DNA of 64,000 bases from Malus domestica (lineage: Eukaryota; Streptophyta; Magnoliopsida; Rosales; Rosaceae). The stretch spans positions 8,763,001-8,827,000 of the forward strand of contig NC_091673.1 of NCBI RefSeq assembly GCF_042453785.1, in the 5' to 3' direction. Below the pieces are notes generated by a model. It searched no databases, had not been told where the DNA came from, and saw only the letters and a program-made list of their open reading frames with translations. How positions within the stretch are numbered: the stretch's first letter is position 1; each line of letters starts with the position of its first letter. Shown here one piece after another: positions 11,728 to 23,068 of this stretch. The translations under genes and the position numbers were made by a program.

Positions 11728-12705
11728 CTAACGTTGTCGGGGACCGTCATACATACCTGAATACAAATTCACAAGGAGGATTGGCAGAGTAACAACATTT
11801 GGCAACCAAACATAAGAGGACAGACAGATTATTCGATCTAGCAGCCGTATACCTTTGGTGTCATTCGGTCTTTCGATTCTCTCAGTTGTAGCTGTGACAG
11901 TAGTTGATCCTGCCTCACCCAAAGATGTCATCCAAAGCATTATGGTCTGTTTAAACTCTTCCTCGTCGCGCAGATACACGAGATGAAGTCCACACTTTTG
12001 TACCCTCAAGCTTGGGGGAACACTTCCAATTGAAGCCTCCAGAACGCTACACTCGTTAAACAACTGATCGGATTCCAGTTGAAACCACCCTCGCGGTGTG
12101 TTGGATAGCCAAATGAATCCTCCCAGCTCATACAACCACTCCAGTTCCTTATTACGCATGGGCAGGACGTTCCAGAAATGACTTATAAGGAGGTGGCGGA
12201 CGGTGGTGGGAAATTCCAGCTGGAACCGCCATTAAACAAGCAGGGCAATCCCAGCCAATGAGAACCGCCATTGAACAGATGTAGTGGCAGCGGCATTGTT
12301 GCTGAGTGACCAGTGCCGTGCTGCCCGAACCATTCCAAAATCTCGTCACTTGGAGGGAAGCAAGAATTGTATATCAACGGCAACGTCCTGCTAAAAATAT
12401 GTGTTAGAGACAGAGAGAGTAACACTTCACGTTGTATAATTGACATGGAATGCAACGTAGTGGTGTACGCGTCCCATTTAAATTGCTCTCCTAGAGAGAG
12501 ATGAAATGTATCAGGAACCAACCCAAGCATGTTCGGTGTTGGCTCTTAAATGGCACATGAGTTTGTAAGAAAGTCCTGAATCCAAAGTGTTGAGAACAGC
12601 AGTAGGATGCTCGATGGCTGAAAAAGGCAACACATAGTTATTATGCCACGCAGAGAAAAAAAATAGTATAGTTGAATTTGTTAAGATTCTCAATCGCATG
12701 TTCAC
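11728..12705 (-). pseudogene. Post-LRR (C-JID) fragment of a TIR-NBS-LRR resistance gene
   Basis: Minus-strand frames encode pieces typical of the C-terminal jelly-roll/Ig-like domain of TIR-NBS-LRR receptors: YNSCFPPSDEILEWFGQHG and GHSATMPLPLHL (about 12370-12260), GGFIWLSNTPRGWF and PSLRVQKCGLHLVYLRDEE with EEFKQTI (about 12125-11950). Another piece, LSYKLMCHLRANTEHAWVG (about 12580-12515), is separated from VPDTFHLSLGEQ by a frameshift and a stop. TIR, NB-ARC and LRR regions are absent. The mid-domain piece lies upstream of the domain's start motif, so the fragment seems rearranged or fused from two paralogues. It cannot encode a receptor. Confidence 0.75.
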
Positions 12706-13304
12706 TTCATTTTATTGTACCTTTTTAGTCAAACTGGTCCAAATTGACATAACTCTGTATTTTGGTATTTGTTAATAAAAACCAATAAAAGTGATCTCTG
12801 AATTTGTCTACTTAAATCATTTCAGTCACTCTGTGATTTTGTTAATATTCTCGTTAAGTAGAGATGTTGGTTTAACAAAAATACCTTTAAAAATGTTGTC
12901 ACGTGATCGTTCATGTGATAATTTAACAAGGATATTGACAGATTTATCTTGAAATGACCAAAATGATTTACGATGAACAAACTCATAGACTACTTATATC
13001 GATTTTCAATGTCAAAGGTCAAAATTTTGACTTTTTTGAGCTTCTAAAAACAAACCATGTGAATAGAATTTTACACATTGTTTTGTCGTAGTAGTTAAAG
13101 ACACCGTAAACCCGTAGTAACAATGTACTTATCTCATATAAAACGTTTTCTCGTTTTAAATCACGGATTAGCTCTCGTCATCCAAAAATACAAAAAGATC
13201 CATGTGTCTGGATGTTTGTCCGCGAGTCATGCACTAGATTTTATTTAAAAAGAGATGCAAACATGATCCACGGGCATGAACATTGGTGTGAAAAAGGAGA
13301 GAGG
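12706..13304. other. Intergenic, no gene
   Basis: AT-rich sequence with no credible coding region and no clear repeat boundary. Confidence 0.5.
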
Positions 13305-13470
13305 ATTATCGTCAGATCCTCCAATCACATCCATTCATTATACATCGTACGATCAGTTTTTGTTAGGTACTGTTTATATTCAATTTTAAATAAAAAAAAT
13401 TTACAATAATTTCTAACCGTATGATGTATGATGAACGGATATGATTGGAGAATCCCCAGGATCCTTCTGT
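13305..13470. mobile_element. MITE-like inverted repeat (~165 bp)
   Basis: The left arm (GATCCTCCAATCACATCCAT, then TCATTATACATCGTACG) is the inverse of the right arm (CGTATGATGTATGATGAACG, then GATATGATTGGAG and AGGATCC). The arms are about 45-50 bp around an AT-rich loop. No exact target duplication was fixed. Confidence 0.65.
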
Positions 13471-13829
13471 GTGAAAAAGCTCTCTTAACTTCAAATGGAA
13501 GAAATTGATAGGATAATTGATGCTTTTAAAAAGAAAATTAGTGGGACAAAGACAATGGTTTTATCTTTAAACCTACTCATATCTAAAGCGTAAGAAGATT
13601 ACCATCAACTTTAGAATTTGTGTGACTTTTTTGGGTGATTTGTCAATGCCCATATTTTCAAAGATCGCTTTTGTCTCCTCCATGGCCAACACACGAGAAA
13701 ACAACACAAGAATGGGACACATTTCTTGTACAACCTACCCATTCATTTCCTTGAACTAAAATCATCTTACGTAGCTCATGTGCTTTACTTACCCTAGAAA
13801 TTATTAATTTTCGTCGAACACAGGATGGG

Positions 13830-13990
13830 GCTTTATTGTTACGTAGTACTTAGTGTTATAGAGTGGTACGGATGTTTTAGCAGTTAGGTTTGATTTGCAC
13901 ATTTGTTAATCTTTTATTTTCAGTCTTAACAGTTTATTCTCCGTACCACTTACTGTTATATACTGCTAAACAAAAATAGCAAAAGCATAC
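13830..13990. repeat. Weak inverted repeat, MITE-like
   Basis: GTTATAGAGTGGTACGG near 13855-13872 is mirrored by CCGTACCACTTACTGTTATA near 13938-13957, with AGCAGTTA-like sequence outside on both sides. This suggests a decayed MITE. No target duplication is seen. Confidence 0.35.
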
Positions 13991-14321
13991 TACATTTATA
14001 TATAAATATATATACGTTGTGATTTAAATGCATCGAAATATAAATTACGTAGATGGAGGTGATGAGGTATAAGATCTGTTTTCAAATGCACCGGAATGCA
14101 ACGATATATTGTAAAATTTCCTAAATTATATTTTAGCACAATTTAAACTTTTTGGCAGCAATGATAAAGTAATGAAATTTACTATAGTACTATAACAATA
14201 AAATTTTGGGGTTTCAATTATTTGCAATTGAACACCAAGCAAGTTTTCACACTATCTGCTATCATTATAAAGTCACGTCATCTACTCATTATCGGAAATA
14301 TTTTTCTTCACTATTATCAAG

Positions 14322-14450
14322 TGATGATCATATTTATCATCTTATTTATCATTATTAGATGAGTTTAAATTTTAAGATTTGTGTAGTGGATAAACATAAA
14401 TCTCAATATTTAAACTCATTTAACAATGATAAATAGAATGATGAGCATTA
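14322..14450. repeat. MITE-like palindrome
   Basis: TGATGATCATATTTATCATC..TTTATCATTATTAGATGAGTTTAAAT is inversely repeated as ATTTAAACTCATTTAACAATGATAAA..GAATGATGAGCATTA. The arms are about 55 bp. It has no coding capacity. Confidence 0.65.
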
Positions 14451-16106
14451 CCACCAGAAGCGGATACATAATTCTAACATCGGATGGTCCTAATTATAGT
14501 ACGATAGGCGCTAGTCGAGCGGCGAGTTAGGACCTAGGACTTAGCCCCTATGCGTCTAGTATATTAGTGAATTTTATGGTATGAGATGAATACTCAATTG
14601 ATTACGAGTTCGAGTACTTTAGAAATATTTTCTAGAGATTGTATGAATTTATAGTAAACTTATAAAAATAACAGTGTCAAACATATAGTACAAAAAGTGT
14701 TGGTTAAATAATACACCATTTTTTTATTAATTAAAATGCTAGGTGGCATAACCTAATTGGACAACCATTAAACAAATAGGGAATTGGTCACGTGGAAAAT
14801 GGAGAGAGAGTCTTTCTTCTTAGTTGGAATCAAGGTTTCAAGAACATCAAAGTCACAGTGGTCGTCTCTGTGTTCCTCTTACTTTGAAAGTAGATATTTC
14901 TTTTTGATTCAAAACTTCTATTGCACAGCATATGCATAACCATGATGATCTTCTCTCTTCCACCATCTGCTCAAACCATTAAATGGTCTTAAAAGGTCCT
15001 CACATATGCTTCTTCGAACTTTTGGGTGGGCCCGAAATGACTCGGGTCCATATATGCATCCACCCCTCATTAGAGTTTTGAGCAAAAATGCACCCATTTA
15101 GATCAATTTAGCCTTGGCCTTGGCTGTATCTGCCATTTTTTGAAGATTGAGTTGCCAATTAGTAAAAGGAGATAAGGACAATAATGCCTCATTGAAGAAG
15201 GCATGGCCTACTTAATTAGTATTTGCACCAAACACTTTGACCATTTTGGAACCATTGTGTTGAGTTAGGTATTGTCAGTCTGGACTAGTCGGAACTCTGA
15301 TGTTTCATTCATGCAGACTGAGCGACTGACCGTACATTTGCATTTACTAGCATGCCAAGCCAATCAGTTACTAGTTTTCAGGCACAATAGACGGAGTGAT
15401 TTTTTGGTCTGAACGCCACCACGCTGCTATGTGTTTTTATTAATTTATTCATGTTATAATACGTAAAATTTCATTACAAAGTTAAGAGGTGCTTACATAA
15501 GAAGCATGATCAAAATAGATTGGATCAAGATTACCTGATAAACTCAAGTTGGCCAACTCATTAACAACAAATTTGATATCGTGATAAATATTTCTGAATT
15601 CACATACCCATTTAATGTGTAAACGATCACGGCAAGTGCACTTGCCATAAATTAGGTCTGATATATCCCACTATGTCACGTATTCCAATCGTAACATGTA
15701 AATTGATAGTATAACTGTCACACTCAAAAACTTTTCCGAACAACCTATTATCGTTGCCAAAAATTCAACTAGAAGACGGTGTGACAATGGACTATAAGAC
15801 TTACAAATCAACAGAATCCACTTGTTGATCTACAGCTGCAAATTACGACATTGTGAGATGTGGCATTACAAGTAGCATGAACTTTACTTGGAAACTTTAT
15901 AGCTTCAATAATTGAAGTTGAAGATATTTCCATTGACAAATCTAGGCGTGCCAATAAAAATACAACCCCACCTTCAAAACCCTAAACTCAATCACCCCCA
16001 AAGTTTGCACTAAACCCTGAGAGCTTAGGGCTTATCATTACATCACCATCCACAAAGAGGTGCCCACCATTTTTGGGTCCTCAGCACTGATCCCACAAAA
16101 GCAGAC
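14451..16106. other. Upstream region of the TCP gene
   Basis: No other gene is visible. It should hold the TCP promoter and 5' untranslated region. A GAGAGAGAG run lies near 14800. The segment at 15889-15945 repeats, in diverged form, the sequence near 11490-11545. No single core promoter motif stands out enough to call. Confidence 0.45.
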
Positions 16107-16859
16107 ATGGCAGAGAACAACAAGCATCCGGCACAAATCAAGGACCTACAGATTATGATTGCAAACAAAGAGAAGGATGAAAGCAAGAAGCAGTTAGCAC
16201 CAAAGAGGAGCTCCACTAAGGACAGGCACAAGAAAGTGGATGGCAGGGGGAGAAGAATAAGGATGCCGGCGCTCTGCGCGGCTAGGGTTTTTCAGCTCAC
16301 AAGAGAATTGGGTCACAAGTCCGACGGTGAGACAATCCAGTGGCTTTTACAGCAAGCAGAACCGTCAATTGTAGCTGCTACTGGCTCCGGGACCATGCCG
16401 GCGTCAGCTCTGGCAGCGGCTGCAGAGTCCTCTGTTTCTGAACAGGGGAACTCTGTTTCCTCTGGATTAATGAGCTTTGGCCATATGGGGAGATCTAATG
16501 CAGCAACTGGGATTTGGCCTTTCGTCAGTGGGATTAGGTCAAGTTTTGATCACAATTCTGGTCAGCAAACGTTGAATTTTGGGGGTGAGAACTTGAATTT
16601 CATGCATAAGTTTGGTTTCCAAGGATTTGATGCTCCTGGTAATTTGGGATCAGTGAGTTTTCCCACAACTCTGAGTGGAAGCAATCAGCAAGTTCCAGGT
16701 CTGGAGCTTGGACTTTCTCAGGATGGTCACATTGGGTTGGTGAATTCTCAAGCTTTGAGTTTGACCCAATTTCTTCAGAACAAGGTGCAGAGGCCTAGGG
16801 GTGTTGGTTCCTTCAGTCAGCAGCAGCAGCAGCAACAACAATCGAATACAAACGAATGA
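16107..16859 (+). CDS. Class I TCP transcription factor, TCP20-like
   Basis: This is a nuclear DNA-binding regulator of the TCP family (class I, PCF type), which binds GGNCCCAC-like sites and influences cell growth and proliferation genes. The single open exon encodes 250 residues. The TCP basic-helix-loop-helix domain spans about residues 33-90: basic part [20 protein letters not shown], then [20 protein letters not shown] and [15 protein letters not shown]. The short basic region without the class II insertion fixes class I. The remainder is low-complexity, with an LSLTQFLQ segment and a glutamine tract (QQQQQQQQ) near the end. The start is the first Met, followed by the domain at normal distance. 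It resembles TCP20/TCP19-type proteins but is shorter than typical TCP20, so the subgroup is uncertain. Confidence 0.93.
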   Translation: MAENNKHPAQIKDLQIMIANKEKDESKKQLAPKRSSTKDRHKKVDGRGRRIRMPALCAARVFQLTRELGHKSDGETIQWLLQQAEPSIVAATGSGTMPASALAAAAESSVSEQGNSVSSGLMSFGHMGRSNAATGIWPFVSGIRSSFDHNSGQQTLNFGGENLNFMHKFGFQGFDAPGNLGSVSFPTTLSGSNQQVPGLELGLSQDGHIGLVNSQALSLTQFLQNKVQRPRGVGSFSQQQQQQQQSNTNE

Positions 16860-17540
16860 TTTTCGAGGAACGGAGACGGTAGACAAGTTCAAAATAGCTA
16901 AGATACTGGCTTTGCAGGGTTACCCTTCTTTCAACCTTCTTCATTTTATCAGGTACTCTACTTATCTCGTTCTTCCAGGCTACATTTAGCATGTAGGATC
17001 TGATACGATTGCCTAATTCGCTAGTTTCAAGGTACGTTGAAGCAAGAAATGAAAGTCTACTTCCGAATTTTGTCCAAGTTGAACGAATTAGACGGATTAG
17101 TTATAAGGTTCTGCTATCTTACCATTTTATGCATACTGATAGGATAAGTTTCGTTCACGACTAATCCTTTTTATCTCTTCAACTTGAATAAAATTCGGAA
17201 ATCGAGTATTCACTCAGCGTACTTCGACTTAAAATCTAATCTTAGATACCAAACGTGGCCTCGAGTCTTCCTCGAGTTCTTTATTCGAATTTAGGTTTGA
17301 ATGTTTAATTTTGTGACATGCAGGATAACTATGGAGAAGAAAATGGCTTGGAGATTGGGTTTGCTTTCTATTTCTTGTTGATTTGTTTAGGTGTGCTATC
17401 ATTTTTCCAATTTAGAATTATGTGTGCTGCTGGCTTGCATCCAACAACAAAAAGTTGTAGAATGCTGAGCCATTATATACTAAATGGATTTCGTGACTTA
17501 GATATCATGATCTGGATTTTGTTTTTATAAGGAGCTTTTT
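16860..17540 (+). other. TCP 3' untranslated region with a possible intron
   Basis: After the stop, ATCAG/GTACTC near 16951 is a donor-like junction and GACATGCAG/GATAAC near 17324 an acceptor-like one, so the 3' leader may be spliced. The 70-codon open frame at 17318-17530 has no family features and is probably untranslated. Confidence 0.4.
17030..17235. repeat. Long imperfect hairpin in the TCP 3' region
   Basis: CTTCCGAATTTTGTCCAAGT at about 17062 is inversely repeated by CAACTTGAATAAAATTCGG at about 17180. Pairing extends outward to GTACGTTGA / TACTTCGAC and inward to GGATTAGT / ACTAATCC. Each arm is roughly 70-80 nt. It could be a MITE or a hairpin RNA source. Confidence 0.55.
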
Positions 17541-18330
17541 CTACATGTATCCCATATAATATCTCATGATGAGCATTATGCACTAAATAGAGAGCTTTTT
17601 TACTCTAGACGTTTTCCTTTGATTCTCGCAAAGCGGAGAGCCTCATTGGCTTGGCTCGTCCTTTTTTCTTTCTGCATCTGGATGAGTTTCTAAATACCAT
17701 GCTGCAGCTTTTTGCAATTTCATTTTGTAAGTGAAAAGAGTTATTGTACTGCAAACTTGGCAATGGTGTTTTTTCTTCTTGACAAATGATAGAATAATTA
17801 CACTAAATTCATTTAAATTTACGAAGTGAAATTTCGGACTTCAGTGTAGATGGTGGAGCATATTGTTGTAGCCAACATAGCTAAACCCTAATCTGTAAAC
17901 TTGGCAATGGTTTGACACTTGCTTGGAAGTTTTGGTGCCTTTTTTAATTGTTACATAATAGGTCTTAGTCTTGGATTTGTTGATAGCCGAAGTGAAGTCA
18001 GTAATCAGCATTAGTTTGGAAATTAGTCACAGGATAATAAAACCATTGTTAACAGATCTCCCTAAACATTGTAGTGTTTAGGTTCAATGTTGTTTTTCAA
18101 ACACAATTTTTCGTAACGCAAAGATATCGATCGAGTACATTCGTGTATGATATGTTGGAGTTTTAAAAAACGTGTAATTCAAAAATCGATAAGAAGTCTA
18201 CGAAAAATATAAATATTTTCAAAAAATTATGTACATATATGTTTAATACGCAAATTTTCTAACTATATTATGAAACAAATGACCTGTTGTCTTAATAAAA
18301 AAACTGCGGCCGGGCCGTCAACCCAAGTTA
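17541..18330. other. Intergenic, no gene
   Basis: AT-rich spacer between the TCP gene and the Tourist-like element. No coding region or clear repeat was recognised. Confidence 0.4.
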
Positions 18331-18699
18331 GGGCTGGTTTGGTATTACTGTGCTTTGAAAAAAAGCTGCTGCGAGAATAAGCGGTTGTGCTGTGAGAATA
18401 AGCGGCTGTGAAATAAAGCAGCAGAGTGTTTGGTAAACTTTTTTGTAAAAGTGCTTTTGAAAAAAAAGGCAGTCTGTGGGTCTTTTCATTAAAGGAGCAT
18501 TGTAGCTCGATGTGCTTTGAAAAAAAGCCAGTTTTCCAAAGCTGCAAATAGCAGCTTCAGCTTTTTCCTTTGATTTCAGCTTATTCTCACAGCAGCTTCC
18601 AAAATATGCCCTTTTTTTTCAGTTTACCAAACACCTAAAACCCTCACAGCTTTTTTTCATGGGTGCTTTTTTTTAAGCACCTCACTCCCAAACTAGGGC
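18331..18699. mobile_element. Tourist-like (PIF/Harbinger) MITE, 369 bp
   Basis: Termini are GGGCTGGTTTGG and the inverse of GCCCTAGTTTGG, flanked by TTA at 18328-18330 and 18700-18702, the 3-bp duplication used by PIF/Harbinger elements. The interior repeats AAAAAGCTGCTG, AGAATAAGCGG and CAGCTTATTCTCACAGCAGC in inverted arrangement. It does not encode protein. Confidence 0.88.
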
Positions 18700-19267
18700 T
18701 TAGGGTCCCGTTTTCTCTTTTCGGCCCAACACTAATTCAGCCCAAAGAATAAGATGCTAAACGGACCCAAACCCATTTCAGACATTGAGCATAACGTTGC
18801 CAAAAGAAAAAGAAAAAAGATCCCTTATTGGCAGCATGACGCTGTTTCTCATGCTCAAATGGAGAAATTTTAGTATAGTTGCTTATTTAGGACAGTTTTC
18901 ACGCCGAGTAAGGACAGATGAAACTAAAATACAGAGAGTCATATTTTTGTGAAATGTATTCGAGGAGCGTGGTCGGACACTCTTAGCTACTAATGGTTTA
19001 CAGCACACATTGACGCGTAAAAGTTTCACAAGTACTGACGATACGTTGCAATTGTGGCAGTGAGCTTAATTAATTTGATGGACAAAGTTTAGATGGTCCA
19101 CTCCAAGTGACTTATTGGACCACCCCAGCTTCCAAATCAAATATTGGGTGTGGTTCCAGCCGCAGCCAGTGCTCAAAAAAGCCTCCAACCAAATTTGGGA
19201 GCCATGTAAAACTGTACGGACTATAAAACTAATACCATTCACAATCCATAAAAGGAAATCAATATAA

Positions 19268-19581
19268 TAAATGTTAAGGAGACTCTCTTAAAAGTGAAAA
19301 ATTGTATGCACTTTTTGTCGCCTTATGTTTTTGACACAATCCAACATTATAAAATATTGTGCCAAAAATATGAGGTGTAAGAAAGTCAATGGAGAGTCCC
19401 ATTTTGAGAGAGTCTCCTTAGCATTTTTCAATAACTAGATGCTTGTCAGAATTTTTATGGACTCTCCGCCACCTTTTGTTTTTGACACAATTCTCATGCT
19501 AACATTATAAAACATTGTGCCAAAAATATGAGATAGCGGAGAGTCAATAGAGAGTCTTATTTTGAGAGTCTCCTTAGCATT
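19268..19581. mobile_element. MITE plus an adjacent partial second copy
   Basis: The first unit, 19268-19427, has inverted ends: AATGTTAAGGAGACTCTC versus GAGAGTCTCCTTAGCATT. It has an internal arm pair TTTTTGACACAAT / ATTGTGCCAAAAA. A second copy, 19456-19581, repeats the interior and the right end (GAGAGTCTCCTTAGCATT) but lacks the left terminus, giving a head-to-tail pair. Confidence 0.75.
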
Positions 19582-19847
19582 TCTCAATAAATAGATGCTC
19601 GTCATTCCTTCTATAATTCTTTGGCTGAAATAAAAAATATGTGCCAAAAATGTTATGTATCACTCCATGTTACGAGTGTTTTAGTTGTTGGATTTGATTT
19701 TTACAACTGTTGAGATTTTATATTTTTGCCCTTAGTCATTGATTTCTCATATTATTCAATGCTACGTACTAAAAAGGTAGGGTTAAAGAAACAAATTTTA
19801 TACTTTTTGTCACCTTTATCCACCCCAATAGTATTCTAGTGCACTTG

Positions 19848-20081
19848 GGGCTCGTTTGGCGGCTTAGATGAGATTGAGTTTTAGGGATAAAATTGGATTG
19901 ACAGGAACATGTGAGACATGACTAGTAACGTATAAAGATAAGTTAGATAACACACTCTATTGTGGAATCATAACTCATCATGTCCAATCTTGTCCATCTC
20001 ACATCTTAACATAATAAAGGACTAGGCTCAAGTTCAATTTAATTGTCACACCCTATCCCAACCATCCTGCCAAACAAACCC
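19848..20081. mobile_element. Tourist-like MITE, 234 bp
   Basis: It begins GGGCTCGTTTGGCGGC and ends with the inverse of GGGTTTGTTTGGCAGGATGG. It is flanked by TTG on the left and TTA on the right, so the target duplication is near but not exact. ATGAGATTGAGTTTTAGGG is typical of apple-type copies, as far as I recall. Confidence 0.65.
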
Positions 20082-20445
20082 TTAAAATTATTGAGTAATT
20101 AATGTAGTCCCATCATATAATTTTTTGTTTGTTATATATTAAAGAAAAAGGGTGCAACTATAAAATATAATTAAGCATAAGTCAATATCATGAATAGCAT
20201 CATCATTTGCCTTTCTGCTAATTTGTTTCGTTGTTGGTAAGCACCCGCCCGGAGTCTCGGACTTGTGGAAGATGCATGCAGTGCAAGTGGAGCACTAAGA
20301 TATGAGAGAGGACCGAAAGGAATTAGGGTTTAACTAGTCTGCTGAGTGGGCGTGCACAACCCGGCCAGGGCCAATGCGCGCAGTTGGATGAGCTTTTGTC
20401 TTTGTGATGCATGTACGTGTTTATGTCGTGTAAATGTATAGATAA

Positions 20446-21040
20446 TGTAGATGCAAATTTCTTCCTCCTTGATTTTAGATAAAATTATACCTATAAAACA
20501 AATAACACCTTAGATCAAGACCAAGAGTCTCATGCGCCCACGACGAATGGGGGAGGGGAGGGCTTTGGCCGAAGAACCTCCGATGCCAAAATTGGAATTT
20601 TGAGGAGAAAATGTTTAAAGAATTTGGAGAATTTTGCAAGAATGCAGAACTTAGATTTTTAAAGAAAATGAGGTAATATATATTGGGCATGGCCGGTCCC
20701 TTTTGGGGAGACGGTGATCGGCCCTTTGTGGCATTTTTGGGTGTAATTTGTAGTTAATTAGCCAATTAATAGATTAATTAGGTAATAAATCAATTAATTA
20801 GCTAATTAATATAATTTGAAAGGAATGTTTTGGGGGTTACCTTGTGGAGAAGATTTGATGAGGATTGATGAAATAGGTTTTGAATAAATACCTATTTTGG
20901 GCACTTTTGACTTAATTGAGAGATGATTGTCCACTGCTTGTGCGTAGGAGTTTCGATGTTCCTTGATGGTAATTTTGTCCTTTTTACCCTAGAATCCACA
21001 TGTCGCCTTCATATTTTTCTTGATTATTTTTTGCTCCACA
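20446..21040 (-). repeat. Left LTR
   Basis: Direct-repeat partner of 23069-23659. The two differ by scattered substitutions and small indels, so the insertion is not recent. Confidence 0.85.
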
Positions 21041-21363
21041 AATGCCCTCACACCTGCTAGGCTACTCGCAAGAAAGGGCAGCAGGTATAGAGATCTCCAG
21101 TTTTAATGTAGATTTTCAATTGGACTTGGAATTAGATTTTTCTAGGAAATGGAAATAAATTGCCTCCATAGCCTATTTAAGCCTACATTAAGTAGGGGAT
21201 TAAATCAACTTCATAGGGCAATTATTTATCCCTACAAGAAAGAGAGAAAACTATAGGATATTTGTTCTCCCTCCCCTAGCAATCTTCTTTGCTTGCCTGT
21301 GTGAAGAACCGTTTTTCGTTGATTTCTTTGTCTTCTCCGAGACGCACCGATGTAAGAAAAACT

Positions 21364-21583
21364 TAATTCTCCTTGTCTTATTCTTGGGTGGTGCTGCCAC
21401 GGGGCAACCGTCGGGTGGCATGAGCCAGGAGTCGACTTAGCATGAGCCAAGGAGGTGGTGTGGCAGAGGCCCTTAATTCTCCTTGTCTTATTCTTGGGTG
21501 GTACTGCCACGAGGTAACCGTCAGGTGGCATGAGCCAGAAGTCGACTTAGCATGAGCCAAGGAGGTGGTGTGGCAGAGGCCAT
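21364..21583. repeat. ~110-bp tandem duplication inside the LTR element
   Basis: TAATTCTCCTTGTCTTATTC..GTGTGGCAGAGGCC occurs twice head to tail, at about 21364-21470 and 21474-21583, with a few differences (GGGGCAACCGTCGGG versus GAGGTAACCGTCAGG). Open frames across it are repeats of the same words. Confidence 0.8.
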
Positions 21584-21849
21584 TGCTTGTGCTTCTCGGC
21601 TTGACTGAAGCCAAGGACTGGCTCGGCGTAGGCCGAGGAAGTGGCATGGCATGGGCCACGGTTTGGGTTGCTTGCCGAAAATGAAGAAACTAATTGAGTT
21701 AGAGTTCTCAGCTGCCGTAGATAGAACTGCCAAGATCGAAGCTGCTGAAGATGAAGTGTCGGATGAGCGAACTATTGAGTGCAAAGTGGCTGTTGCCCCT
21801 TGACCGTTCACTGCCTAGTTGGTTTTCAAGCATTCGATCATTTGAGTTA

Positions 21850-22300
21850 TGTGGCTTTCTCGCATTAGAGAGCTTACCTAGATAGGTGTCGGAGAATTAG
21901 TTTACCCTCTCACATTGGGGAGCAATTAGTTTACCCTTTCGCACTGTAAAGCTTACCCATATGAGTGTCAATGAATTGGTTTACCCTCTCGCACTGGAGA
22001 GCAATTAGTTTAACCTCTCGCACTGGAGAGCAGACCCATATGGGTGTCGGGAATTGGGAATTGGTTTACCCTCTCGCATTGGAGAGCAATTAGTTTATCC
22101 TCTTGCACTGGAGAGCAGACCCTTTTGGGTGTCGGGGAATTAGTTTACCCTCTCGCACTGGAGAGCAATTAGTTTATCCTATCGCACTAAAGAGCAGACC
22201 CTTTTAGGTGTCGGGGAATTAATTTACCTTCTCGCATTGGAGAGCTTACCCAGATGGGTGTTAGGGGATTGGTTTACCTTCTCGCACTTGAGGGCATGGA
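21850..22300. repeat. Tandem repeat of GTTTACCCTCTCGCACTGGAGAGC-type units
   Basis: Ten or so degenerate copies of GTTTACCCTCTCGCACTGG followed by AGAGC lie here. They are grouped into larger units closed by CAGACCCNTTTGGGTGTCGGGG. Each unit contains CTCTCGCACTGGAGAG, a short inverted repeat, so the transcript would be a row of small hairpins. Confidence 0.8.
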
Positions 22301-22393
22301 AGTCGTTGTTGTGAGTGCAACAAAGGAAAGCTGAACTGCTAACTGAAATAATCCTTAGCATGCGAGGTCTTGTTTGGCAATTTGCTTGAGACT

Positions 22394-22726
22394 TCAAACT
22401 GCTTGTGGAACCCACGTAAGGGTGTAAGTGAGAAGCGTATCGAGTTGCTCCCGGACTTTCTTCAAGTATTGTGCCATCGTTAGATGTTTCGTCATGCGCC
22501 CTTTTGAGGCTTGGTTGATAATCAACTGAGAATCTGAATGTATTGCAAGCTTCTTCACTGCTAAATCTTTCGCTAGTAAACAAGGCTTGGGCCTACGTTG
22601 CTGAAGCAGCGGCTTGGGCTGCTTATAACGTCTGGGGTTGCTGTTGCAAAGTGGCTTGGGCCTGGGCTTGTGGTTGCCTCGCTGCTCGCTGGTCACCATG
22701 GGCTTACTGTCATAGAGCTGGCCCAC
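22394..22726 (-). pseudogene. RNase H-like remnant of the LTR element
   Basis: The minus-strand frame contains DLAVKKLAIHSDSQLIINQA, then LTMAQYLKKVREQL and LTWVPQ. This is the spacing of the plant Ty3/gypsy (Tat-type) additional RNase H, where SDSQL carries a catalytic Asp. The rest of pol is missing and neighbouring sequence is non-coding. It is a remnant only. Confidence 0.55.
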
Positions 22727-23068
22727 TCCCCACTACCACGGTGGTCCCTGTGGCTGCCATGGTGGTGGTGCTCCGTGGTGGCAAAGTTGATTCTCTTGCC
22801 ATCGCTTTAAGCCTCGTGGATCATCGTGGTGGGGCTACGTCTCGTCCTCCATCATTTGATCCATATCTTTGAATGTAGGAAATTTCGTTTGTCGTGGTTT
22901 CTGAATTTCCCATCATTGTATTTTTTTTCCTCACCTCTATTCAAAAAATTAAAAAATTCTAGGAATAAGAAAGTATGAAAATTTTACAAACGAACGAGAA
23001 ACGAGAAACTTTGAATGCGAGAGTTTTCTTCGAGCGTGTGAATCAAACTCTCAATGAAAGCATCAATT

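Noticed and set aside
17318..17530. 70-codon frame after the TCP gene as a membrane peptide
   Set aside because: Probably 3' untranslated sequence; hydrophobicity follows from T-rich DNA.
22543..22872. 109-codon plus-strand Ala/Trp-rich frame
   Set aside because: It is the opposite strand of the RNase H remnant in a repetitive GC-rich patch.
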